The position numbers and the translations under genes were made by a program. Positions 24,591 through 32,919 of a stretch of DNA of 64,000 bases are shown here, in pieces. Each line of letters opens with the position of its first letter. The first letter of the stretch is position 1. The notes below the pieces were generated by a model that saw only the letters and a list, made by a program, of their open reading frames with translations, had not been told where the DNA came from and did not search any database. Source of the stretch: Dactylosporangium vinaceum (GTDB lineage Bacteria > Actinomycetota > Actinomycetes > Mycobacteriales > Micromonosporaceae); assembly GCF_019904175.1 (NCBI RefSeq), contig NZ_CP061913.1, forward strand, positions 11,656,001-11,720,000, read 5' to 3'.

Positions 24591-26099
24591 TCACCGTTTC
24601 GGGGCAGCCATGCGGAGCGCGAGTGCCGGACACACCGCAACCGCTTGCGCGGCAACGTTTTCCAGTCGTACCGGCACTGGCGTATCGAGGAACGTCGGGA
24701 AGCCGTTGCCGTCGAGCTTGATGAGGTCCGGGGCCACGTCGGCGCACAGCCCGTGGCCGTCGCAGCGGGACCAGTCGACGTGCAGGCGCCGCGTGCTGAG
24801 CTCTTCACGGGCGTCGGGCACCGGCAGGACCTTGGCGACCGGGCGCCCGCAGTCACCGGAGCGGGCGTGGTGGGCGAGGTCGTCGGCGAAGACTTCGAGG
24901 GCCGATGTGGCGAATCCGGCGGTACCGTCGGGATGGCTGCACGCGCCACGGCCCTTCACCGCCGCGGCGGCCGCGCGCACGACGGCCGGGTCGCCGGCCC
25001 CCGAGTTGAGGCCGTCGACGGCCCGGGCCAGGTCCGGCAGGCCCAGCCGGCACGGGCCGCACTGGCCCGCCGACTCGGCCGCGAGATACCGCACCACCCG
25101 CGCCACCTCGCCGACCGGGCACGTCTCCGGCCCGAGCGGCAGGATGATCCCGGCCCCGAGCGCACCGCCGACCGACTGCATGCCCTTGCGCGACACCAGC
25201 GCCCGCGCCGCCACGCCCATCTCCAGCCAGCGGCCGTGGAAGCCGCCGGTGAGGACGGCCGGCCCGGCCGGCACTCCGCACAGGTCCAGCACCTCCTCCA
25301 GCGGCGTGCCGGTGGGGCACTCGACGACGGCCGGGTGCCGGGCGCTGCCGGTGACGCTGAGCAGGACCGTGCCCGGCTCCTTGTTCTCCGCGTCGCCGAT
25401 CTCGCAGTATCGCCGCGGCCCCATCCGAGCCGCGATGGCCAGCTGTGCGAACGTCTCGGCGTTGGACAGCAGCGTCGGCTGGCCCTCCACGCCGCCCTCG
25501 GCCGCCCGGCGCTTGATGCCCGGCGGGATGTGCGGGAAGCCGTTGATGCCCTGGACGAGCGCGCCGCCCTCACCGGAGATGAACCGGTGTGGCACCCGGA
25601 CCACCCGCGCCGGCACCGGCATGTCGCGCTCGGCGAGGGCGTTGAGCAGCGAGCGCTCCCCCACCCCGTCGTCGGCGACGCAGAGCACGATCTCGATCGC
25701 CTTCAGCGCCCAGGCGACGAGCGCGGCGCCGTCGAGGATGAGGTGCGGGGCCCGGGTGAGCAGGACCTTGTCCTTCCACGCCGCGGGCTCGCCCTCGGTC
25801 GCGTTGACCACGACGAACGGCGCGAGCATCCGGCGCTCGACGGCGTCGGCGACGGCCTTCACCTTCTTGTGGAACGGGAAGCCCGCGCCGCCGCGGCCGG
25901 TGAGCCGGATGTCCTCGGCCAGCTCCAGCATCGCGCGCAGCGACAGGGGCCCGATCGGACCGTGGACCTGCTGGTGCGAGCGCAGGTCGAGCCGCTCGGC
26001 GCGGTCCAGGCCCGCGGTGAGCCGGGCCGGCCCGATGGACAGGACGGTCGGCACCTGCGGCGCGGCAACGGCGGTCCCGCCGCCTCGACGCGAGCTCAT
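24591..26099 (-). CDS. NuoF-like flavoprotein fused to a ferredoxin domain
   Basis: A 502-residue electron-transfer protein. Residues 50-400 follow the NuoF plan: GRGGAGFPFHKKVKAV (68-83, FMN/NADH site), NATEGEPAAWKDKVLL (99-114), PTLLSNAETFAQL and an iron-sulfur segment ESAGQCGPCRLG with Cys347, Cys350 and a later Cys387. The first cysteine of the canonical ESCGxCxPC is Ala344, so a normal four-cysteine [4Fe-4S] site is incomplete. Residues 438-502 are a small ferredoxin (CDGHGLC, Cys446/Cys452, and Cys490-Pro) of the 3Fe-4S type. Its ATG overlaps the stop of the membrane protein gene. It probably passes electrons between a nicotinamide and the membrane partner. Confidence 0.9.
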   Translation of the reverse strand: MSSRRGGGTAVAAPQVPTVLSIGPARLTAGLDRAERLDLRSHQQVHGPIGPLSLRAMLELAEDIRLTGRGGAGFPFHKKVKAVADAVERRMLAPFVVVNATEGEPAAWKDKVLLTRAPHLILDGAALVAWALKAIEIVLCVADDGVGERSLLNALAERDMPVPARVVRVPHRFISGEGGALVQGINGFPHIPPGIKRRAAEGGVEGQPTLLSNAETFAQLAIAARMGPRRYCEIGDAENKEPGTVLLSVTGSARHPAVVECPTGTPLEEVLDLCGVPAGPAVLTGGFHGRWLEMGVAARALVSRKGMQSVGGALGAGIILPLGPETCPVGEVARVVRYLAAESAGQCGPCRLGLPDLARAVDGLNSGAGDPAVVRAAAAAVKGRGACSHPDGTAGFATSALEVFADDLAHHARSGDCGRPVAKVLPVPDAREELSTRRLHVDWSRCDGHGLCADVAPDLIKLDGNGFPTFLDTPVPVRLENVAAQAVAVCPALALRMAAPKR

Positions 26100-27652
26100 C
26101 GGGCCTCGCCCCGGATCTGGTTCCAGAACGCGACATCGTCCTCGTCGTCGTCGCGGTAGCGGCGGCCCCGGCGACCGGTGGTCTGCGCCTGCGCCCGCTC
26201 CTGCCGCAGCACGCGGCGGGTGTCGAGGTTGACAAGGGTCGGAGTGTCGTCGGCGACGTACGGGTCCTCGTCCGCCTCGGGCTCCGCGGCGTGGGCGGCG
26301 CGGCGGGCGGCGAAGCGGTCCCGCAGCGTCAGCGGCTCCTCGAGCACGGGCTCCACGTAGGACGGACGCTCGGCGTAGTCGGCGTACGGGTCGTAGTCGT
26401 CGTTGACCGGCGCCGTCGCCACACCGCGGTAGGCCGGGGCCGGCTCGTCGAAGTACTCGTCGGTGAGGTACGGGTCCGGCGCGGCGGGGCGCTCGTCGTA
26501 AGCGGGCGGCGGCACGTCGTCGGAGAAGACCGGCCGTTCCTTCGTGGAGAAGCGCTCATCGGCCGCGTAGACCGGGCGCTCAGTGGTGGAGAAGCGCTCA
26601 CCGGCCGCGTAAACGGGGCGCTCCGTGGTGGAGAAGCGCTCACCGGCGGTGTAGACCGGGCGCTCCTCGCGGGCCACGACGGGGCGCTCGCGCGTCGAGA
26701 ACGCCTGGCGCTCCTCGCGGGCGAACGGCTCGACGAAGCTCTCCTCGTAGGACGGGATAGCGGTCACCGGGGTGATGTCGACCGGAGCCGGCTCGCGGCG
26801 GTACTCCGCGCGCAAGTCGCTCGGGCCCTCCTGCGACCAGGTCTGGTCGGCCGGCGGCGCGTCCCAGCGGAAGCGGCTGCCGAAGCGCTGCTGACGGCGC
26901 TCGTATCCGGCCGGCTCGGGCCGCCCGACGGGCGCGATCTCGGTCGTGGTGCGGTCGGCGGCGAGCTTCTGCTGCCGCCGGGTGCGCTCGGCCGACAGCC
27001 GCAGGCCGAGCGCGGCGGTGACCAGGAAGAGCAGGACCAGGTAGCTGGCGGTGACCCAGACCGCCGGGGGGCGCCCGGCGTTGAGGCCGTGCCACATGGC
27101 GACGGGCCAGCTCAGGTACGCCGTCGCGTGCAGCGGCCGCCACATCCACGGCCGGCCGGTCTGGGCGAAGCGGGAGCGGACGATGCCTGTCCACATCACC
27201 ATGACCATGAGGTAGGCCGCGACGGTCCCGGCCCCGACCGCGAACGGCGCCGCGACGAACGGCACCAGCGCGCCGAAGACGCCGACCCGTGCAGCCGCCA
27301 GCTCGGTGCCGATGTGCAGGGCGAGGCAGGCGATCGCGACGATGCCGAGCGTGCGGTGCAGCGACTGGACCCAGACCCGGTGCCGGGCGACGAGGATGAT
27401 GCGGTCGGTGGCGACGAGCCCGATGATGACCGTCAGGGTCAGCGACACCAGGGTGAAGACACCGCAGTAGAAGACCAGGAAGCTGAAGAGCTGGCCAAGC
27501 GTTTCGCGCCCGCCCCCGGTCGCCACACCCAGCAGCAGCAGCCCGGCAAGGACCGCGAGCGCGACGTTGACGGCGGACGGCGGACCCCCCGGTGTGGATC
27601 GACCGCGTGACGACTGGACCCCGCCGGAGCCCGACGGGTGCGGCTGAACCAT
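26096..27652 (-). CDS. NOX/ferric-reductase-like bis-histidine membrane protein with repeat tail
   Basis: A 518-residue protein. Residues 25-220 hold about six membrane helices of the ferric-reductase-like type. His99/His113 lie 14 apart and His175/His188 13 apart, the same spacing by which NADPH-oxidase and ferric-reductase proteins bind two haems. No FAD or NAD domain follows, unlike true reductases; the NuoF-ferredoxin encoded next may supply it. The cytoplasmic tail (220-518) is long, charged and disordered and includes three 14-residue repeats of the ERFSTTERPVYAA kind. A GAGG ribosome binding site precedes the ATG, and a good promoter lies 57-87 bases upstream. Confidence 0.85.
   Translation of the reverse strand: MVQPHPSGSGGVQSSRGRSTPGGPPSAVNVALAVLAGLLLLGVATGGGRETLGQLFSFLVFYCGVFTLVSLTLTVIIGLVATDRIILVARHRVWVQSLHRTLGIVAIACLALHIGTELAAARVGVFGALVPFVAAPFAVGAGTVAAYLMVMVMWTGIVRSRFAQTGRPWMWRPLHATAYLSWPVAMWHGLNAGRPPAVWVTASYLVLLFLVTAALGLRLSAERTRRQQKLAADRTTTEIAPVGRPEPAGYERRQQRFGSRFRWDAPPADQTWSQEGPSDLRAEYRREPAPVDITPVTAIPSYEESFVEPFAREERQAFSTRERPVVAREERPVYTAGERFSTTERPVYAAGERFSTTERPVYAADERFSTKERPVFSDDVPPPAYDERPAAPDPYLTDEYFDEPAPAYRGVATAPVNDDYDPYADYAERPSYVEPVLEEPLTLRDRFAARRAAHAAEPEADEDPYVADDTPTLVNLDTRRVLRQERAQAQTTGRRGRRYRDDDEDDVAFWNQIRGEAR
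26547..26672. repeat. Tandem 42-bp repeats inside the membrane-protein gene
   Basis: Three consecutive copies with a period of 42 bases (GAGAAGCGCTC begins at 26547, 26589 and 26631). They encode 14-residue units in the disordered tail. Copies differ at several third positions, so the array is not recent. Confidence 0.8.
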
Positions 27653-28123
27653 TGCAGATCCTCAATCCTGTTGAGCTGGTTCCGGCGGTTTCCACCAACC
27701 GGCGAAACCAACGTAGGCAAGGCCTGAGGAATGGGTCAATTTAAGTTTCATCCAGCTCGGGCAAGGCTCCGGAGCATGATCAACAAGCCGAATTCAAGGA
27801 CTGTTAAAGTTCTTTGTTGATCCACTTGACCCGCGGCCGAGCGCTCAGCCGCCGAGAGTCGGGGGCATTTGCCCGTTTTGCCGCGCGCCACCAGCACATG
27901 CTGAACACATCGAGAAACACCGTGACCAAATGATTGCGAACGGTAACCCTCAACATTTTTGTGGCCTTTCTTAAGTAGCCGTTAGGGCTTCTTTCGGAAA
28001 GCCTTGAGCCAGTCATTGATCTCATCGTTCGGGCCCACACAAACGGTGCGACGGGGCACCCGCGGGGTTCGTACACAAGTTCTATCCACAGCCTGTGGAC
28101 GAACATGTGTACGACGGTGGCGA
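27653..28123. other. 471-bp intergenic region, relatively A/T-rich
   Basis: No gene found. It contains the redox-operon promoter, an inverted repeat GATCAACAA (27778-27786) / TTGTTGATC (27814-27822) just upstream of it, and the 15-bp palindrome TCCACAG-C-CTGTGGA (28085-28099). Base composition is clearly less G/C-rich than the flanking genes. Confidence 0.6.
27710..27739 (-). promoter_or_regulatory. Putative promoter of the redox operon
   Basis: Reading on the minus strand: -35 TTGACC, 18-bp spacer, -10 TACGTT. It fits a housekeeping-type promoter for the gene starting at 27652. Confidence 0.6.
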
Positions 28124-30424
28124 TCAGATCCGGTACACCGCGCAGGCTCCGGAGCGGTACATCAACGTCGCGTAGCGTGACAGCTCGGGCGACGGCGGCA
28201 TGATGTCGTCCTCGGTGAAGAGCCAGCGGACGCGGTACCTGTCCCGCAGCACGCCGATGCTCGCCGCTGACGGGTTGCTGAAGGCGTTGTCGTTGTCGGC
28301 CAGGACCTGTGGGAGCCAGTACGCGGTGTGCTCCTGCGGCACCCCCTGGACCGCCTCCTGCTCGTGCGCGGCGGCGGTGTACGCCCAGGACTCGACCAGG
28401 ACCCGGCGCTCGCTGTAGGCGGCGATCCCGAAGTGCCGGCGGTCGCACGGCGAGTGGCCGCGGCGCCCCTCGTAGGCGCAGTGCATATTGGTGGCCACGA
28501 GGTCGTTCGGGGACGAATGGTCGCGCAGCCAGCGGCCGGCCTCGAGCGTCCCCTGGGTGACGATCGGCCACAGGTCGGCCCGCTCACTCCAGCCGTTGTC
28601 GCGGCCGTCCTCGGCCGCATAGACCACCTGGCGTACGGCGGTCGGCGCCGTGCAACCCAGCAGGAACACGGCGACCAGGCCGAAGAACACCGGCCGGCGC
28701 CGGGCGATCAACAGCCCACCCAGGGCCACGGCGGCCGGCACCGCCCACGGCCACACCAGCGCCACCGTCACGGCCACCGCCCCCCGCGAAGGCCCGATGA
28801 GCGGCACATCGCCGCCGGTCGCCAGGCGCAGCACGAAGACCGTCGCCAGACCGGCGCCGAAGGCGAGGAGCCCGGATGGCCGCTCGAAGACGCGAACGAT
28901 CCCCCAGACCGCCAGCGCCGCCAGATAGGGCCGGGCACCCTGGAGGAAGAAGCCCTCCGCCTGCCCGCCGGAGTGCCCGAACAGCACCAGGGTGGCGAAG
29001 CCGGCGAGCCCCAGTCCCAGCAGCAGCAACGCATCCGGCTCCAGGAGACGCCGGCGCAGGCCGAAGGCGCCGCCCCAGATCGCCAGCCAGCCGAGGACGG
29101 TCAGGGCGAGGAGCACCAGCAGGCGGTACAGCCGCGGGTCCTCGGTGTAGTGCGTGGTGACCCCGGCGGGATTGCGGCGCATGGCGTCGAGCGGCCCCAG
29201 GCCGAGCCCCTGGCTCTTGCCCCCGAACAGCACGAGCTGCGCGAAGACCAGCCAGCCCAGGACCACCGCCAGGGCCGCCGCGGCCACCCGGTGCAGGCGC
29301 CGGTGCAGTGCGAAGTGCGCGGCGACCACGAGCAGCAGGCCGCAGAGCAGCGTCGGCAGGAAGCTGGCCTTCGCGCCCATCACCGCGGCCGGCAGCAGCA
29401 GCAGCGCGATCCGGCGCCGGCGGTCCCCACCGTGCTCGCGCAGGAGGTCGAGCAGGATGAGCATCAGCGGTACGAACAGCAGCGCACCGAACGTCTGGGT
29501 CGGGCTCGTCCACAGGGTGAGCCGCAGGTTGGAGCCGTCGTCGGTCGCGTTGAAGCCGTAGTCGCGGTAGAAGAGGTCCTGCACCCAGCCGTACGGGTCG
29601 GGCGAGAGCGCGAAGAACGTCGCGAGCGCGGTGAGCGCCCCGGCCGGCCACGAGCCGCCGACCCGCCGGCCGACCGCGGCCACGGCCACGACCAGCGCGA
29701 ACATCACCGGGAGCATGGACAGGCGGGTCACCAGCACGTAGGGCTCGATGCCGGTGGCCCAGCTCGCCGCGGCCATGTCGGCGTACGCGAACCAGTGGTA
29801 GTAGATCGGCTCGCTCACCACCCACGGCGTGACAAGTCCCATGTGGTGCTTGAGCTCGCCGACCAGGGCCAGGTGGAATGTCAGGTCGATGTCGGGCTTG
29901 CCGTAGCTGGGCCAGCCGAAGCCGTGGTGGCGGTAGTAGACGGTGCTCCAGAACAGCAGGACCAGCGCCGTCCCGGCAAGTGTCCACGAGTGCGCCATCG
30001 GGGCTCGTTCGGCGCACCGCCAGTACGATCGGCGCAGTTTTTTGATTGCCACGAAGGCAGCGATGACGCCGGCCGGCACTGTCAACGACGCCAGCGGGAA
30101 GCCGGCCGCGCGGGCGGGAACGTAGGCGAGGACCTCGAGGCCGTAGCCGACGGCCGTGCCCACCGCGAGATCCTCGCCGAGCCCGCGGGAGCCACGGTGG
30201 ATCAGCCGCCACAGCAGCATCCCGGGCATGGTGACGGCGAGCCCGACGTACAGGGCGAACGCGAGGTACGTGACGACGGAGACGCCGTAGGTGTGCAGGA
30301 CGGCCCCCGTCGCGGCGAACACCAGCCCGGCCGGCCACCAGCCGGAGCTCCAGCGCACCCGCAGGCGCCCGCCGGCCCGCTGGGGGCGCGTGTCCGATCC
30401 GTCCCGTTCCGCCAGCAGGGCCAT
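28124..30424 (-). CDS. Large polytopic membrane protein, GT-C glycosyltransferase-like
   Basis: A 766-residue protein with about 14 membrane helices in the first 590 residues and a soluble extracytoplasmic C-terminal domain of about 170 residues (GRWLRDHSSPNDLVATNMHC, then VLADNDNAF). An early loop carries acidic residues in GKPDIDLTFHLALVGELKHH and HWFAYADMAAASW, the place where GT-C lipid-linked-sugar transferases keep their catalytic acids. The overall plan (helical core plus C-terminal domain) fits GT-C proteins that modify glycans or proteins at the membrane. The exact family is not recognised and the donor is unknown. It is not obviously linked to its neighbours. Confidence 0.75.
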   Translation of the reverse strand: MALLAERDGSDTRPQRAGGRLRVRWSSGWWPAGLVFAATGAVLHTYGVSVVTYLAFALYVGLAVTMPGMLLWRLIHRGSRGLGEDLAVGTAVGYGLEVLAYVPARAAGFPLASLTVPAGVIAAFVAIKKLRRSYWRCAERAPMAHSWTLAGTALVLLFWSTVYYRHHGFGWPSYGKPDIDLTFHLALVGELKHHMGLVTPWVVSEPIYYHWFAYADMAAASWATGIEPYVLVTRLSMLPVMFALVVAVAAVGRRVGGSWPAGALTALATFFALSPDPYGWVQDLFYRDYGFNATDDGSNLRLTLWTSPTQTFGALLFVPLMLILLDLLREHGGDRRRRIALLLLPAAVMGAKASFLPTLLCGLLLVVAAHFALHRRLHRVAAAALAVVLGWLVFAQLVLFGGKSQGLGLGPLDAMRRNPAGVTTHYTEDPRLYRLLVLLALTVLGWLAIWGGAFGLRRRLLEPDALLLLGLGLAGFATLVLFGHSGGQAEGFFLQGARPYLAALAVWGIVRVFERPSGLLAFGAGLATVFVLRLATGGDVPLIGPSRGAVAVTVALVWPWAVPAAVALGGLLIARRRPVFFGLVAVFLLGCTAPTAVRQVVYAAEDGRDNGWSERADLWPIVTQGTLEAGRWLRDHSSPNDLVATNMHCAYEGRRGHSPCDRRHFGIAAYSERRVLVESWAYTAAAHEQEAVQGVPQEHTAYWLPQVLADNDNAFSNPSAASIGVLRDRYRVRWLFTEDDIMPPSPELSRYATLMYRSGACAVYRI

Positions 30425-30466
30425 GAGAGGCTTTCCTACCGGCCCGGCCCGGATCGCCGGCGCGTT

Positions 30467-30907
30467 TTACGGGGAATTCACCCGCTGGCGCTCGGCCACG
30501 CGGATCAGCACGGCCTTGAACGCCGCGTACGCGTCCGCGCCCACCGCGGCCGCGTGCCCCGCCTCGATGTCGGCCAGCACGGCCCGCGACTTCGCGATGA
30601 AGTCGAGCCCTCGATCCGTGGGGACGACCAGCTTGGCCCGGCGGTCCTGGGGGTCGGGGCGCCGGGTGACGTACCCCAGCGCCTCCAGCTCGTCCACGAG
30701 CGTCCCGATGACCTGCTTGTGCTGCCCGGACTGGGCGGACAGGTCGGTGGCCCGGCTGCCCTCCCGGTCGAGGTAGGCCAGCACCGCGCCGTGCCGGGGC
30801 CGCAGCTTCGGGTGCCCCTGCGCGGCGAGGCGCCGGTACAGCTCCTTCTGCAGAGCGAACAGCACCTGCGCGGAGAGGACGCCGAGATCGGTGGGTGTAG
30901 TGGTCAC
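30467..30907 (-). CDS. MarR-family regulator
   Basis: A 146-residue winged-helix protein: HGAVLAYLDREGSRATDLSA, then QHKQVIGTLVDELEALGYV and the wing TRRPDPQDRRAKLVVPT. It starts at a GTG overlapping the stop of the monooxygenase gene (GTGA), so it is the second gene of that operon. It may fine-tune the same operon that the divergent TetR protein represses; no ligand can be inferred. Confidence 0.92.
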   Translation of the reverse strand: MTTTPTDLGVLSAQVLFALQKELYRRLAAQGHPKLRPRHGAVLAYLDREGSRATDLSAQSGQHKQVIGTLVDELEALGYVTRRPDPQDRRAKLVVPTDRGLDFIAKSRAVLADIEAGHAAAVGADAYAAFKAVLIRVAERQRVNSP

Positions 30908-32106
30908 TGAGCCTGACTATAGGCCGGGCGAAGCACGACACCGTCGAGCATGGCCGCCGGCCCGCCGCCGAACGACGTGAGCCGCTTCTGCAGCGGCTTC
31001 GGCAGCCGGGGCAGCACCTTGAGCGCCTGGGCCATCGTCCACACCTGAAGCCCGCTGCGGGGCACGAGCGTCGCCAGCACCGACGGCCCGATCCGCCGGC
31101 TCGCGGCCACCGTCGACGCCATCGCCCGCTCATAGGCCGGGTAGGCCACGCCGTGGTCCCCGCCGGCCGCCGCCAGCTCGGTGGCCAGCACGTATCCGCC
31201 GACGAGCGCGAGGCTGCTGCCACCGCCGACCGCCGGCCCGGGCCCGTATCCGGCGTCCCCGGCAAGCGTGACCCGCCCTCGCGACAGGCTCTCCAACCGG
31301 ATCTGACTGATCTCGTCGAAGTAGAAGTCGGGTGCGGATTCCAGATGCTCCAGGATTCGCGGTACCTCCCATCCGAGCCCGTCCACGAGCGTTCGCAACA
31401 CCCGGTGCTGCGCCGCGGTGTCGCGGTAGTCGTAGGGGATCTCGGGACTGCGCATCAGGAACGCGGCCCGCACTCGTCGGGGATCGCTCGTCGGATAGAT
31501 GGCGACCGACCGGTCGACGGTGCTGTAGTTGACCACCCGGTCGCCGAGGCCGAACACGTCGGGCAGCGTGTAGACGGCGAGGTAGGCGCCGAGGAAGTGC
31601 CGATACCCCCGCTCGTCACCGAACACCAGCCGCCGCACCCCGGAGTGCAGCCCGTCCGCCCCGACGATGAGGTCGAAGTGCTCCCGGGACCCGTCGCTGA
31701 GCGAGACCACGGTGTCGTCGATGCCATTGACCTGGACCCCGAACCTGTACTCCACGTGCCGCTCGGTGGCATCGTGCAGAATCCGGGCCAGGTCCCCGCG
31801 CATGATCTCGATGTGCCGATCGGAGACCCCGGCGAGCAGCTCGGCACCGTGAATGGTGACGTCCGCCTTCCCCGGCCGCACCAGTGTCATGAGGTCCGTG
31901 GACGTTCGATGCGCCCGCACGACCTCGCCGAGCCCCATCCGATCCACTACCTCGACGGCCGGCCCGAGCAGGTCGACCGGATGCCCCCCGCCCCCGGTGC
32001 GCAGCGACGCGGTCCGCTCGACGACAGTCACCTCGAACCCGGCCCGCTGTAGCCAGAACGCCACCACCGGCCCCGCGATGCTGGCCCCGCTGATCAATGC
32101 ACGCAT
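30904..32106 (-). CDS. FAD-dependent monooxygenase
   Basis: A 400-residue flavin hydroxylase of the PHBH/TetX class. Features in order: Rossmann GASIAGPVVAFWLQRAGFEV, the R-x-G-x motif HIEIMRGDLARIL, the DG motif FDLIVGADGLHSGVRR, and the GD motif VTLAGDAGYGPGPAVGGGSS. It likely hydroxylates an aromatic or polyketide-type compound using NAD(P)H and O2. Its ATG at 32106 follows GGGGGAGGG. Three operator repeats separate it from the divergent TetR gene, so it is probably the repressed target and may detoxify the ligand. Confidence 0.93.
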   Translation of the reverse strand: MRALISGASIAGPVVAFWLQRAGFEVTVVERTASLRTGGGGHPVDLLGPAVEVVDRMGLGEVVRAHRTSTDLMTLVRPGKADVTIHGAELLAGVSDRHIEIMRGDLARILHDATERHVEYRFGVQVNGIDDTVVSLSDGSREHFDLIVGADGLHSGVRRLVFGDERGYRHFLGAYLAVYTLPDVFGLGDRVVNYSTVDRSVAIYPTSDPRRVRAAFLMRSPEIPYDYRDTAAQHRVLRTLVDGLGWEVPRILEHLESAPDFYFDEISQIRLESLSRGRVTLAGDAGYGPGPAVGGGSSLALVGGYVLATELAAAGGDHGVAYPAYERAMASTVAASRRIGPSVLATLVPRSGLQVWTMAQALKVLPRLPKPLQKRLTSFGGGPAAMLDGVVLRPAYSQAQ

Positions 32107-32169
32107 CTCGAACCCTCCCCCTGCTCCATTTTGGTGCAGCCCCATGTACTACCGCTCGGTTTACTTACC

Positions 32170-32225
32170 TACCGGACGGTAAACCCTTACCGCCCGGTAA
32201 GTCAATTAACTGTCCGGTAGGTCAT
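32170..32225. promoter_or_regulatory. Three TetR-type operators
   Basis: Site 1 TACCG-GA-CGGTA (32170-32181), site 2 CTTACCG-CC-CGGTAAG (32186-32201, a perfect 16-bp dyad), and site 3 around CTGTCCGGTAGG (32210-32221), a degenerate form of site 1. Centres are 18 and 20 bases apart, between the monooxygenase and tetR starts. Confidence 0.8.
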
Positions 32226-32238
32226 TTAGGCTGGACGG

Positions 32239-32778
32239 GTGCCACGACCGAGGACGAGTGAGACCGCCGACCGCATCCGCGCCGCCGCGATGGCCCTGAT
32301 CGCCGAGAAGGGGGTGGCGCAGGCCAGCCTGCGCGAGATCGCGGAGCGCGTGGGCATCACGAAGCCGGCGCTGTACTACCACTTCGCGTCCCGCGAGGAG
32401 TTGCTGCGCGGCCTGGTGCAGCCCCTGGTCGACGACATGGAGGAGCTCCTGGCCGCCGCTGAGGCCGCCCATGAGGAGGACCCGCAACGCCTCCTGGCCG
32501 ACTACTTCGACGTGACGTACCGCCACCGCGCCATCACCAGCATGGTGATGACCGACCCGAGCGTCCTGGCCCACCTGAACCTGGCCGCGGCGGTGGACGG
32601 CTGGCGTCGCCGGCTGACGGCGCTGATGTACGGCCCGGAGCCGACGCTGGCCCAGCGGGTCAGGGCCACGGTGGCGATCGGCGGCCTCGGTGACTGCACG
32701 ATCCTGGACCTGGACGCCGCACCGACCGAGGTGCGCCGGGCGACCCTGGAAGCCGCCTACGCCACCCTGGGCTTCTGA
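32239..32778 (+). CDS. TetR-family repressor
   Basis: A 179-residue regulator with a GTG start. The N-terminal helix-turn-helix is textbook (SLREIAERVGITKPALYYHF). The remainder is a helical ligand domain (PLVDDMEELLAAAEAAHEED, then LNLAAAVDGWRRRLTALMYG). The start lies 14 bases after the third operator, implying autoregulation together with the divergent FAD monooxygenase/MarR operon. Confidence 0.95.
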   Translation: MPRPRTSETADRIRAAAMALIAEKGVAQASLREIAERVGITKPALYYHFASREELLRGLVQPLVDDMEELLAAAEAAHEEDPQRLLADYFDVTYRHRAITSMVMTDPSVLAHLNLAAAVDGWRRRLTALMYGPEPTLAQRVRATVAIGGLGDCTILDLDAAPTEVRRATLEAAYATLGF

Positions 32779-32919
32779 CCCCGGAAAACCGCCGCTCGTG
32801 AGCCTGGCGGACGAGCCGGCCGGCGGGCCGTCCGTCAGTACAGACCATGACGTCCATCTCCCGCGTCGGCGGCCATGAGGGCGGACAGCGCCTCCGGCCC
32901 GCCGGACGAAAGGGCCCGC

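Noticed and set aside
28085..28099. DnaA-box-like palindrome as replication origin
   Set aside because: A single site, no cluster of boxes and no dnaA, dnaN or gyr genes nearby.
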